Shown in pieces: positions 51,565 through 61,135 of a stretch of 64,000 nucleotides of DNA. The notes beneath the pieces were generated by a model that saw nothing but the letters and a program-made list of their open reading frames with translations, did not search any database and was not told the DNA's origin. Source of the stretch: Pseudomonas sp. AN-1 (GTDB taxonomy: Bacteria > Pseudomonadota > Gammaproteobacteria > Pseudomonadales > Pseudomonadaceae); the NCBI RefSeq assembly GCF_034057115.1, contig NZ_CP139195.1, forward strand, positions 3,224,001 to 3,288,000. The letters run 5' to 3'. Made by a program: the position numbers and the translations under genes. How positions within the stretch are numbered: position 1 is the first letter of the stretch; each line of letters begins with the position of its first letter.

Positions 51565-51608
51565 GGGGACGCGGAGCGTCCCCGGTCGCGCTCCCATGCG
51601 GGAGCGCG
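51565..51608. repeat. Twin-hairpin REP-like element between aguB and aguA
   Basis: Two adjacent dyads, 51565-51572 with 51576-51583 (8 bp) and 51587-51595 with 51600-51608 (9 bp), followed by GGAACGA. The form, GGGGACGC-GGA-GCGTCCCC then a GGGAGCGCGGGAACGA tail, matches a class of dispersed repeats common in pseudomonads. It may affect mRNA stability between the two genes. Confidence 0.6.
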
Positions 51609-51637
51609 GGAACGAACAAGCTCGACAGGTAGCCGCG

Positions 51638-52780
51638 ATGACCACCCTGAACACCACCCCGCGCGCCGACGGTTTCCGCATGCCGGCGGAATGGGAGCCG
51701 CATGTGCAGACCTGGCTGCTCTGGCCGGAGCGGCCGGACAACTGGCGCCTCGGCGCCAAGCCGGCGCAGGCGGCCTTCGCCGCGGTGGCGAAGGCCATCG
51801 CCCGCTTCGAGCCGGTGACCGTCGGGGTCAGTGCGGCGCAGTACGAGAACGCCCGCGCGCGCCTGGCCCACGGCGACATCCGCGTGGTCGAGCTGAGCTG
51901 CGACGACGCCTGGGTGCGCGATACCGGGCCGACCTTCGTGGTCGACGGCCGCGGCGAGGTGCGCGGCGTGGACTGGACCTTCAACGCCTGGGGCGGCTTC
52001 GCCGGCGGCCTGTACGCGCCGTGGAACCGCGACGACCAGGTGGCCGGCAAGATCCTCGAGATCGAGCGCTGCGCGCGCTACCGCGCCGAAGGCTTCGTGC
52101 TGGAGGGTGGCGCCATCCACGTCGACGGCGAGGGTACCCTGCTGACCACCGAGGAGTGCCTGCTCAACCCCAACCGCAATCCGCAGCTGACCCGCGGTGA
52201 GATCGAGGCGGTGCTGCATGCCCACCTGGCAGTGGAGCGGGTGATCTGGCTGCCGCACGGCCTGTACAACGACGAGACCGACGGCCACGTCGACAACTTC
52301 TGCTGCTTCGTGCGCCCCGGCGAGGTGCTGCTGGCCTGGACCGACGATGAGCGCGATCCCAACTGGTCGCGCTGCCGCGCCGCGCTGGCGGTGCTCGAGC
52401 AGGTGCGCGATGCCCGCGGCCGCGTGCTGGTCGTGCACCGCATGCCGATCCCCGGCCCGCTGCACGCCACCGCCGAGGAGTGCGCGGGGGTCGACCTGGT
52501 CGCCGGCAGCCAGCCGCGCGACCCGGCGATCCGCCTGGCCGCTTCCTACATCAACTTCCTGATCGTCAACGGCGGCATCATCGCGCCCTGCTTCGACGAC
52601 CCGCATGACGCCGAGGCGGCCGCCACCCTGCAGCGCCTGTTCCCCGAGCGCGAGGTGGTGATGCTGCCGGGCCGCGAGATCCTCCTCGGCGGCGGCAACA
52701 TCCACTGCATCACCCAGCAGCAGCCGGCGCCGCAGCGGCGCAATCTGGAGGGGACTATCTGTGACAGTCGCCACAACTAG
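51638..52780 (+). CDS. aguA: Agmatine deiminase AguA
   Basis: A 380-residue guanidino-group-modifying enzyme that converts agmatine to N-carbamoylputrescine and ammonia. The [26 protein letters not shown] and [11 protein letters not shown] motifs are diagnostic; the nucleophile is C357. I start at ATG 51638 ([12 protein letters not shown]); 14 more codons are open upstream. The 3' end overlaps a small convergent frame by 3 nt. No agu regulator gene lies beside it. Confidence 0.93.
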   Translation: MTTLNTTPRADGFRMPAEWEPHVQTWLLWPERPDNWRLGAKPAQAAFAAVAKAIARFEPVTVGVSAAQYENARARLAHGDIRVVELSCDDAWVRDTGPTFVVDGRGEVRGVDWTFNAWGGFAGGLYAPWNRDDQVAGKILEIERCARYRAEGFVLEGGAIHVDGEGTLLTTEECLLNPNRNPQLTRGEIEAVLHAHLAVERVIWLPHGLYNDETDGHVDNFCCFVRPGEVLLAWTDDERDPNWSRCRAALAVLEQVRDARGRVLVVHRMPIPGPLHATAEECAGVDLVAGSQPRDPAIRLAASYINFLIVNGGIIAPCFDDPHDAEAAATLQRLFPEREVVMLPGREILLGGGNIHCITQQQPAPQRRNLEGTICDSRHN

Positions 52781-52947
52781 CCGGCCACTCGTATTGCAAT
52801 CAGCCCGCTGAGCACCAGCCCGGCAGAAAAGAGCAAGAATACGGTAACTTTTTGGCCACTACCGAGCCTGCATATCTTGTAGATCGAGCCAGCAAGCGAT
52901 GGAAAACGAATGAGTAGTGCCGTAGCAACAATGCTCAATATCAGCAT
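52777..52947 (-). CDS. 56-residue two-helix membrane protein, unrecognised
   Basis: A short frame of 56 codons, beginning [15 protein letters not shown] and ending IRVAG, with two hydrophobic segments (about 2-13 with the following residues, and 35-54) separated by a basic loop containing KICR and GQK. A GAGGTG ribosome site is 4 nt before the ATG. Its stop lies over the aguA stop. The DNA has lower GC than its neighbours. I do not recognise a family; it could be a small membrane regulator, a toxin-like peptide or a remnant. Confidence 0.5.
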   Translation of the reverse strand: MLILSIVATALLIRFPSLAGSIYKICRLGSGQKVTVFLLFSAGLVLSGLIAIRVAG

Positions 52948-53087
52948 ATGTCACCTCGAAAAGAATGAGGTCGGATCTTTCGTCGCGAGCGCATGGCGCG
53001 ACCGCAAGCATTCATAGCGCAGCAGGGACATAGTGTTTCGGCCGGAAGCCTGCGGTGGAGAGTTTTCCTGCGCGCTGGTGGGTCGAG

Positions 53088-53131
53088 AAGGCATCGCCTG
53101 CCTGAGGTTGCGCAGTCTAAGGCGATGCCTT
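53088..53131 (-). other. Inverted repeat downstream of the XRE gene
   Basis: A perfect 12-bp dyad (53088-53099 with 53120-53131) separated by 20 nt lies just after the regulator stop on the minus strand. A short CTTCTCG tail follows, so it may act as a weak terminator. The gap 52948-53087 shows no gene. Confidence 0.5.
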
Positions 53132-53136
53132 CCGCG

Positions 53137-53610
53137 TCAAAGCGGACGCCCCAGGCGTTTTTCGACTTGTCGCTTCTCCCACTGAGGGCCGAGGAATCCG
53201 TCGGGACGGAAGACGCGGCTGGCATGCATGAGGACACCAAGCCCCCAGCCGCCCATTACCCAAAGTGCCCACATCCTGTTGGGCGTGACGGTCAGATTGA
53301 TCGCCAACAGGGTAAGCGTGATCACGGCGTAGCGTGCCATGTGCCGATAAAAGCCTCGTAGTTTGCGAACGTAGTTGAACGCTTCCGTCTCTTGCTGTTC
53401 GGATGGATCAGGGGTGCTGGATTCCATGGTCTGCTCCGGATTAAGGGCTGAGAAGTCGACCTCGAATACCGCAGCAAGAGACTTGAGGGATTCCGTACTG
53501 GCCGGATAGCCGGCTTCTATGCGCTGAATCGTGCGGACGCTCAGGCCGCTGGCCTCGGCAAGTTGTTGCTGGGACCAGCCCAGTTTGAGGCGCAATTTCT
53601 GAACCGACAT
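53137..53610 (-). CDS. XRE-family regulator with 2TM membrane domain
   Basis: A 157-residue protein with an N-terminal Cro/C1 helix-turn-helix (residues ~4-55; WSQQQLAEASGLSVRTIQRIE) and a C-terminal 2TM domain with helices at ~93-109 and ~113-131, joined by a polar Ser/Glu/Gln linker. It is therefore a DNA-binding protein tethered to the membrane. The start is ATG 53610 with AGGGA nine bases before it. It is alone on the minus strand, upstream of the 56-codon membrane frame. Its target is unknown; its own promoter or the small frame are candidates. Confidence 0.8.
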   Translation of the reverse strand: MSVQKLRLKLGWSQQQLAEASGLSVRTIQRIEAGYPASTESLKSLAAVFEVDFSALNPEQTMESSTPDPSEQQETEAFNYVRKLRGFYRHMARYAVITLTLLAINLTVTPNRMWALWVMGGWGLGVLMHASRVFRPDGFLGPQWEKRQVEKRLGRPL

Positions 53611-53768
53611 TTTCAAGATCCCTTTGTTGCGGAGTGTCCAATCTGACGCAGCGCGCCACATTCCGCCACGACGGCAAGACGACAGCAACCCGTCACGACC
53701 CCGAAAGCGGCCCGCCATGGCTGACTCGCCGGAGCGGCGGCCTGAAAAGGCGAGCATTCTGCAGGCCA

Positions 53769-53805
53769 AACGAGAAGGGCCGGTCTTTGACCGGCCCTTC
53801 TCGTT
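53769..53805 (-). terminator. Terminator of the TRAP dctQM operon
   Basis: A perfect 17-bp stem (53769-53785 with 53789-53805) with a 3-nt loop lies 11 nt after the dctM-like stop; on the minus strand it is followed by TTTGG. The 53611-53768 stretch upstream holds no gene. Confidence 0.85.
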
Positions 53806-53816
53806 ACAGCGCAGGC

Positions 53817-55185
<1,369 letters not shown>

Positions 55186-55193
<8 letters not shown>

Positions 55194-55731
55194 GGTGCAC
55201 CTCCGGATAGGGCTCGCGGCCGGCCAGGCGGTAGCCGTAGATGATGATGTCGGCCAGCGCCTGCAGCATCAGGCTGACCAGCAGGACCAGGATGATGCTC
55301 TTCTGCAGGTAGACGAAGGCCAGGCCGCCGCTCTCGCCGGACACCTCGCGGGTGGCCCAGGACGAGGCCACGTAGTCCCAGCTGTTCCAGGCCAGGAACA
55401 GGCACACCGGCAGCAGCAGGAACAGGTGGCCGAGCAGGTCGACCAGCGCCTGCCGGGGCTGCGGGAACTTCTGGTAGAAGATGTCGACGCGCACGTGGCC
55501 GCCGCGCTGCAGGGTCCAGGCGGCGGCGCCCATGAACACCAGGGCGTGGGCGTACATCACCGCTTCCTGCAGGGCGATGGCGCCGATGCCGAAGCCGTAG
55601 CGCAGCACCACCACCACGGCGGTGCCGAGGACGAGGAACAGGGTCAGCCAGGCGCAGGCTTTGCCGAAGCGCGCGTTGAGCGCCTCGATGCCGCGTGCCA
55701 GCCTGAGCAGGGCAGGAGGTGAGTCGGACAT
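55186..55731 (-). CDS. TRAP transporter small permease subunit (DctQ-type)
   Basis: A 181-residue, four-helix subunit (helices ~25-45, 55-75, 95-120, 140-165) with the RGGHVRVDIFY motif of the DctQ family. It stabilises the large subunit. Its gene is first in the minus-strand operon, divergent from the binding-protein gene across ~200 bp that must hold both promoters. Confidence 0.9.
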
Positions 55732-55935
55732 GGGAGGGTCCTTGTAGTTGTCAATTGGTCAGTCCGGCGATTCTCGCAATAGCGATGATCGGACGGCAAT
55801 TGCTGGATGATTTGGAATAACCGTCTGTCAGTCTAGCCGCTGCGACTATGCTGGAGAGACAACCCGCGCCCGTGTTATCAAGAGGCACGCCTGCCGCCGC
55901 AGATGGCAGCGCCGCACAACAACAAGGAGTCCTGC

Positions 55936-57033
55936 ATGAAACGTCGCGACATACTCGCCGCCGCCGGTGTCGGCCTGGCCGCCACCGCGCTGGCCGGCTG
56001 CCAGAAGCAGAACGAGAGTGCCCCGGGTGGCGCCGCCGCTCCGGCGCAGACCTTCACCTGGAAGATGGTCACCTCCTGGCCGAAGAACTTCCCCGGCGTC
56101 GGCGTCGGCGCCGAGCGCTTCGCCCGGCTGGTCAACGAGATGAGCAGCGGCCGCCTGCAGGTCAAGGTCTACGCGGCCGGCGAGCTGGTGCCGGCGCTGG
56201 AGGTGTTCGACGCGGTGTCGCGCGGCACCGCCGAGATGGGCCACGGCGCGCCCTACTACTGGAAGGGCAAGGTGCCGGCGGCGCAGTTCTTCTGCGCCCT
56301 GCCGTTCGGCCCCAACGCCCAGGAAATGAACACCTGGCTGCACTACGGCGGCGGCATGCAGCTGTGGGAGGAGGTGTACAAGCCGTTCAACGTGGTGCCC
56401 TTCGCCTGCGGCGCCACCGGCGTGCAGACCGCCGGCTGGTTCAACAAGGAGATCAACTCGGTCGACGACTTCAAGGGCCTGAAGATGCGCACCCCGGGCC
56501 TGGGCGGCGAGGTGCTGACCCGCATGGGCGGCACCGTGGTCAACCTGCCGGCCGGCGAGATCTTCACCGCCCTGCAGACCGGCGCCATCGACGCCACCGA
56601 GTGGATCGGCCCGTACAACGACCTGGCCCTCGGCCTGCACAAGGCGGCCAAGTACTACTACACCCCGGGCTGGCAGGAGCCCAACGTGACCTTCGAGCTG
56701 ACCGTCAACCAGGCCGCCTGGGACAAGCTGCCGGCCGACCTCAAGGCCATCGTCAGCGCCGCCGCCCGCGACGTCAACGGCGACATGCTCGACGACTACA
56801 ACGCGCGCAACATGGAGGCGATGGAGAAGCTCAGGGCCGAGGGTGTCGAGGTGCGCCGCCTGCCCGATGCGGTGATCGCCCGCCTGCGCGAGGTGGCCGC
56901 CGAGGTGGTCGAGGCGGCGGCCGCCGCCGACCCGGCCGCCGGCAAGGTGTGGGCGCAGCAGAAGGCCTATCTCAAGCGCCTGCGCGACTATGCCGAGGAC
57001 AACGAGAAGCTGATCTACAACATCCGCAGCTGA
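55936..57033 (+). CDS. TRAP substrate-binding protein, 2-oxo-acid type
   Basis: A 365-residue periplasmic DctP-superfamily protein, close in form to TakP-like 2-oxo-acid binders (SWPKNFPGVGVGAERFA, GHGAPYYWKGK, ATEWIGPYNDLALG). The N-terminus (MKRRDILAAAG) has an Arg pair and then LAGC, so it may be a lipoprotein exported by Tat. AAGGAG at 55924-55929 fixes the start; an ATG 33 nt upstream is poorer. The binding pocket shows the conserved Arg in KMRTPGLGG, which usually contacts the substrate carboxylate. The substrate is inferred, not proven. Confidence 0.88.
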   Translation: MKRRDILAAAGVGLAATALAGCQKQNESAPGGAAAPAQTFTWKMVTSWPKNFPGVGVGAERFARLVNEMSSGRLQVKVYAAGELVPALEVFDAVSRGTAEMGHGAPYYWKGKVPAAQFFCALPFGPNAQEMNTWLHYGGGMQLWEEVYKPFNVVPFACGATGVQTAGWFNKEINSVDDFKGLKMRTPGLGGEVLTRMGGTVVNLPAGEIFTALQTGAIDATEWIGPYNDLALGLHKAAKYYYTPGWQEPNVTFELTVNQAAWDKLPADLKAIVSAAARDVNGDMLDDYNARNMEAMEKLRAEGVEVRRLPDAVIARLREVAAEVVEAAAAADPAAGKVWAQQKAYLKRLRDYAEDNEKLIYNIRS

Positions 57034-57057
57034 ATCGCGGCGCGCGCTGCTGAAACG

Positions 57058-57085
57058 ACAACGCCAGCCCTCGGGCTGGCGTTGT
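57058..57085. terminator. Convergent terminator after TRAP binding protein
   Basis: A perfect 13-bp stem (57058-57070 with 57073-57085) lies between the binding-protein stop and the thioesterase stop. Confidence 0.8.
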
Positions 57086-57102
57086 GCCGTCCGGGGCCGC
57101 CG

Positions 57103-57504
57103 TCAGGCGCGCGTCGCCAGCGGGCGGGTGCGGCCGCTGGCGTCGATGGCGACGAACACGAACACCGCCTCGGTGACCTTGCGCCATTCGCTGGTCAGCG
57201 GGTCGTCGCTCCACACCTCGACCAGCAGGCGTACCGAGCTGCGGCCGACGGCCACCGTCTGGGTATAGAAGGACAGCTGCGCGCCCACCGCCACCGGCAC
57301 CAGGAAGGCCATGCGGTCGATCGCCACCGTGGCCACCCGGCCGCCGGCGATGCGGCTGGCCATGGCGGTGCCGGCCAGGTCCATCTGCGCCACCAGCCAG
57401 CCGCCGTAGATGTCGCCGAAGCCGTTGGTTTCGCGCGGCAGCGCGGTGATCTGCAGGGCCAGGTCGCCCTGCGGGATGGGATCTTCCTGTTCGAATTCGT
57501 TCAT
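57103..57504 (-). CDS. YciA-type acyl-CoA thioesterase
   Basis: A 133-residue hotdog-fold enzyme that hydrolyses acyl-CoA to free acid and CoA. The family signature is the NGFGDIYGGWLVAQMDLAG helix with the catalytic Asp, followed by VATVAIDRMAFLVPV. The start is ATG 57504 (MNEFEQEDPI). It is a single gene between the TRAP and pst clusters. It is divergent from pstS, so its promoter is near the Pho boxes. Confidence 0.87.
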   Translation of the reverse strand: MNEFEQEDPIPQGDLALQITALPRETNGFGDIYGGWLVAQMDLAGTAMASRIAGGRVATVAIDRMAFLVPVAVGAQLSFYTQTVAVGRSSVRLLVEVWSDDPLTSEWRKVTEAVFVFVAIDASGRTRPLATRA

Positions 57505-57619
57505 GCTTTCAGCGGGGCTCGGGGAATTGTTGTTGTGCACAGCGGCAATTGTGCCAAGCCCCGGGGCAAAGCGACAGCGCCGGCGGGCCCGGCCGCGGCA
57601 ACCCGCCGCACGCCCGGTG

Positions 57620-57659
57620 TCGTCATGCAATTGTCACAAACGCTTCATAGAGTGTTCAT
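57620..57659 (+). promoter_or_regulatory. PhoB box array upstream of pstS
   Basis: Four 7-bp half-sites stand at exact 11-nt steps: TCGTCAT (57620), TTGTCAC (57631), GCTTCAT (57642) and TGTTCAT (57653). Two tandem PhoB boxes are expected to replace the -35 element, 60 nt before pstS. This is the pattern of phosphate-starvation promoters. Confidence 0.75.
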
Positions 57660-57718
57660 GCGGCCTGCCGATACTGGCCCCCGATCCGAACCATCCCCTC
57701 CCCCGTTAGGAGCAAGGC

Positions 57719-58687
57719 ATGAAATTGAAGCGTTTGATGGCGGCCATGACCTTCGTCGCCGCCGGCGTCGCCACCGCCAGTGCGGTTGCCGCCATCGACC
57801 CGGCTCTGCCGACCTACGAGAAGACCACCGGCGTGTCGGGCAACCTGTCCAGCGTCGGTTCCGATTCCCTGGCCAACCTGATGACCCTGTGGGCCGAGGA
57901 ATACAAGAAGAACTACCCGAACGTGAACATCCAGATCCAGGCCGCCGGTTCCTCCACCGCGCCGCCGGCGCTGACCGAAGGCACCGCCAACATGGGTCCG
58001 ATGAGCCGTCCGATGAAGGACAACGAGATCCAGGCCTTCGAAGAGAAGTACGGCTACAAGCCGACCGCCGTGCCGGTCGCCATCGACGCCCTGGCTGTGT
58101 TCGTGCACAAGGACAACCCGATCAAGTCGCTGGACATCGCCCAGGTCGACGCGATCTTCTCCAGCACCCGCCTGTGCGGTGGCGACAAGGACATCAAGAC
58201 CTGGGGCGACCTGGGCCTGACCGGCGAGTGGGCCGCCAAGCCGATCCAGCTGTTCGGCCGCAACTCGGTGTCCGGCACCTACGGCTACTTCAAGGAAGAA
58301 GCCCTGTGCAAGGGTGACTTCAAGGCCAACGTCAACGAGCAGCCGGGTTCCGCCTCGGTGGTGCAGTCGATCTCCAGCACCCTGAACGCCATCGGCTACT
58401 CGGGCATCGGCTACAAGACCTCCAGCGTCAAGGCCGTGCCGCTGTCCAAGAAGGGCGGCGAAGCCTTCGAGGCCAACGAAGCCAACGCCCTGGCCGGCAA
58501 GTTCCCGCTGGCGCGCTACTTCTACGTCTACGTGAACAAGGCGCCGAACAAGCCGCTGAGCCCGCTGGACGCCGAGTTCATCAAGCTGGTGCTGTCCAAG
58601 CAGGGCCAGGAAGTGGTGGTCAAGGACGGCTACATCCCGCTGCCGAGCAAGATCGCCGAGAAGACCCTCAAGGAGCTGGGCCTGTAA
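57719..58687 (+). CDS. pstS: Phosphate-binding protein PstS
   Basis: A 322-residue periplasmic phosphate-binding protein. The signal peptide is cleaved around residue 24-25 (SAVAA-ID). Phosphate-contact segments are visible as [17 protein letters not shown] and the [12 protein letters not shown] loop. It delivers phosphate to PstC/PstA. It lies ~140 nt before pstC with a strong hairpin between them, so it can be made in excess. Confidence 0.94.
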   Translation: MKLKRLMAAMTFVAAGVATASAVAAIDPALPTYEKTTGVSGNLSSVGSDSLANLMTLWAEEYKKNYPNVNIQIQAAGSSTAPPALTEGTANMGPMSRPMKDNEIQAFEEKYGYKPTAVPVAIDALAVFVHKDNPIKSLDIAQVDAIFSSTRLCGGDKDIKTWGDLGLTGEWAAKPIQLFGRNSVSGTYGYFKEEALCKGDFKANVNEQPGSASVVQSISSTLNAIGYSGIGYKTSSVKAVPLSKKGGEAFEANEANALAGKFPLARYFYVYVNKAPNKPLSPLDAEFIKLVLSKQGQEVVVKDGYIPLPSKIAEKTLKELGL

Positions 58688-58739
58688 GTCGTCGACTTGC
58701 AGGCGGCACGGACGCCCCGGGCGCCAGCCCGACCCCAGC

Positions 58740-58773
58740 GACGCCCGCCACCCTCGCGAGAGTGGCGGGCGTC
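58740..58773 (+). terminator. Terminator after pstS
   Basis: A 12-bp perfect GC stem (58740-58751 with 58762-58773), extendable by one further pair, lies 53 nt after pstS. It separates pstS from its own-promoter-driven neighbour pstC. Confidence 0.7.
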
Positions 58774-58787
58774 GCCGCGTCACCGCT

Positions 58788-58805
58788 CTGTAATCTTTGT
58801 GTCAT
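58788..58805 (+). promoter_or_regulatory. PhoB box upstream of pstC
   Basis: Half-sites CTGTAAT (58788-58794) and GTGTCAT (58799-58805) are 11 nt apart, one complete Pho box, 23 nt before the chosen pstC start. It gives pstCAB-phoU its own phosphate-controlled promoter. Confidence 0.7.
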
Positions 58806-58827
58806 AAAGCCCCGCTAGGGTGTGCGC

Positions 58828-61113
58828 ATGAATGACTTGGCCCGTGAAACCATGACCTCTCTCACAAAATCGCAGCGGCTGGATTTCGATACCCCGGCGC
58901 TGCAGCGCAAGCGTCGCATGCGTGCACTCAAGGACCGCCTGGCGCGCTGGTACGTGTCCATCGGCGGCCTGGCCGTGCTGGCCGCCATCACCCTGATCTT
59001 CTTCTACCTGGCCTATGTGGTGCTGCCGATCTTCGGCGGCGCCTCGCTGGAGGCGCGCGACGCCCAGCAGCCGGCCTGGCTGGCCCAGCAGGAGCAGCCG
59101 CTGCTGCTGGCCATCGAGGAGCAGAACCAGGTGGCCATGCGTCTGGATCGCGCCGGCAGCGTGCAGTTCTTCGACCTGCAGAACGGCGCGGCGCTGGACA
59201 GGGTCGGCCTGCCGTTGCCGGCCGGGACGACCATCCGCTCGGTCGGCCAGGACCAGCCGGGCAGCCGCCGCGTGGCGCTGGGCCTGTCCAACGGCCAGGT
59301 GCTGGTGCTGCAGCACAACTACAAGGTGTCCTACCCGAACAACGTCAAGACCATCGTCCCGGTGGTCGAGTACCCGTTCGGCGAGGCGCCGATCGCCCTC
59401 GACCCGCAGGGCCGCGCGCTGGACACCGTCGGCGTCAGCCTCAACGACTCGACCCTGCTGCTGGCCGCCTCCACCGGCGCCGAGCTGCACGTGCTGAGCC
59501 TCGAGCGCGAGGAGAACCTGTTCACCGGCGAGACCAGCCTCAGCGAGCGGCGCATCGACCTGCCGCAGATCGCCGACCCGATCCGCGCCCTGGACATCGA
59601 TCCGCGCCACCTGTGGCTGTACGTGTTCAACGGCCGCGCCACCGCCGACGTGTTCGACCTGCGCAACAACAGCCTGAACGGCCGCTACGACCTGGCCCGC
59701 GACGCCGGCACCGAGATCACCACCGCCAGCCCGCTGCTCGGCGGCCTGTCGCTGATGGTCGGCGACTCGAAAGGCGGCATCGCCCAGTGGTTCATGGTCC
59801 GCGGCCAGGACGGCAAGGCCAGCCTGACCCGCATCCGCGACTTCCAGCTGGGCGACAGCCCGGTGACCCAGATCCTCGCCGAGGAGCGCCGCAAGGGCTT
59901 CATGGCCCTGGACGCCAAGGGCACCCTGGGCATCTTCCACAGCACCGCGCACCGCACCCTGCTCACCGAGCCGGTCGCCGACGGCGCCGCGGTCGCCGCC
60001 CTGTCGCCGCGCGCCAGCCGCGTGCTGGTGGAGAGCAACGGCCAGCTCAAGCGCTTCGTGGTCGACAACCCGCACCCGGAAGTGTCGTGGAGCGCGCTGT
60101 GGGGCAAGGTCTGGTACGAGAGCTATGACGAGCCCAGGCACGTCTGGCAGTCGACCTCGGCCAACACCGACTTCGAGCCCAAGCTGAGCCTGGCGCCGCT
60201 GGCCTTCGGCACCCTCAAGGCGGCCTTCTACGCCATGCTGCTGGCCGCCCCGCTGGCGATCTGCGCGGCCATCTACACCGCCTACTTCATGGCCCCGGCG
60301 ATGCGCCGCAAGGTCAAGCCGGTGATCGAGCTGATGGAGGCGCTGCCGACGGTGATCCTCGGCTTCTTCGCCGGCCTGTTCCTCGCCCCCTACGTCGAGG
60401 GCCACCTGCCGGGCATCTTCAGCCTGCTGCTGCTGACCCCGCTCGGCATCGTCCTCGCCGCCTGGATCTGGAGCCGCCTGCCGGAGGGCATCCGCCTGCG
60501 CGTGCCGGACGGCTGGGAAGCCGCGCTGCTGATCCCGGTGGTGCTCGGCGTCGGCGCCTTCGCCCTGAGCATGAGCGGCCACCTGGAGAACTGGTTCTTC
60601 GGCGGCGACATGCGCCTGTGGCTGTCCAACGACCTGGGCATCCCCTTCGACCAGCGCAACGCCCTGGTGGTCGGCCTGGCGATGGGCTTCGCGGTGATCC
60701 CCAACATCTTCTCGATCGCCGAGGACGCCGTGTTCAGCGTGCCGAAGAGCCTGACCTTCGGCTCCCTGGCCCTGGGCGCCACGCCGTGGCAGACCCTGAC
60801 CCGCGTGGTGATCCTCACCGCCAGCCCGGGCATCTTCTCGGCGCTGATGATCGGCATGGGCCGCGCGGTGGGCGAGACCATGATCGTGCTGATGGCCACC
60901 GGCAACACGCCGATCATGGAGATGAACATCTTCGAGGGCCTGCGCACCCTGGCCGCCAACGTGGCGGTGGAAATGCCGGAGTCCGAGGTGGGCAGCACCC
61001 ACTACCGCGTGCTGTTCCTCGCCGCGCTGGTACTGCTGGCCTTCACCTTCGTGATGAACACCCTGGCGGAGCTGATCCGCACCCGCCTGCGCAAGAAGTA
61101 CGCGTCGCTCTGA
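58828..61113 (+). CDS. pstC: Phosphate ABC permease PstC, long form
   Basis: A 761-residue permease. The first helix is at ~45-70; then comes a large periplasmic region of ~370 residues, rich in beta strands and repeated DLQ/VFDLRN-type blades, suggesting a propeller-like domain; then five helices with the transport coupling loop near LALGATPWQTLTRVV. E. coli PstC is ~320 residues, while pseudomonads have long forms of this kind. I start at ATG 58828 with AGGG before it; ATG 58852 is a possible alternative. Confidence 0.9.
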   Translation: MNDLARETMTSLTKSQRLDFDTPALQRKRRMRALKDRLARWYVSIGGLAVLAAITLIFFYLAYVVLPIFGGASLEARDAQQPAWLAQQEQPLLLAIEEQNQVAMRLDRAGSVQFFDLQNGAALDRVGLPLPAGTTIRSVGQDQPGSRRVALGLSNGQVLVLQHNYKVSYPNNVKTIVPVVEYPFGEAPIALDPQGRALDTVGVSLNDSTLLLAASTGAELHVLSLEREENLFTGETSLSERRIDLPQIADPIRALDIDPRHLWLYVFNGRATADVFDLRNNSLNGRYDLARDAGTEITTASPLLGGLSLMVGDSKGGIAQWFMVRGQDGKASLTRIRDFQLGDSPVTQILAEERRKGFMALDAKGTLGIFHSTAHRTLLTEPVADGAAVAALSPRASRVLVESNGQLKRFVVDNPHPEVSWSALWGKVWYESYDEPRHVWQSTSANTDFEPKLSLAPLAFGTLKAAFYAMLLAAPLAICAAIYTAYFMAPAMRRKVKPVIELMEALPTVILGFFAGLFLAPYVEGHLPGIFSLLLLTPLGIVLAAWIWSRLPEGIRLRVPDGWEAALLIPVVLGVGAFALSMSGHLENWFFGGDMRLWLSNDLGIPFDQRNALVVGLAMGFAVIPNIFSIAEDAVFSVPKSLTFGSLALGATPWQTLTRVVILTASPGIFSALMIGMGRAVGETMIVLMATGNTPIMEMNIFEGLRTLAANVAVEMPESEVGSTHYRVLFLAALVLLAFTFVMNTLAELIRTRLRKKYASL

Positions 61114-61135
61114 GGCTCTGGAAAGGTAGACGTCC

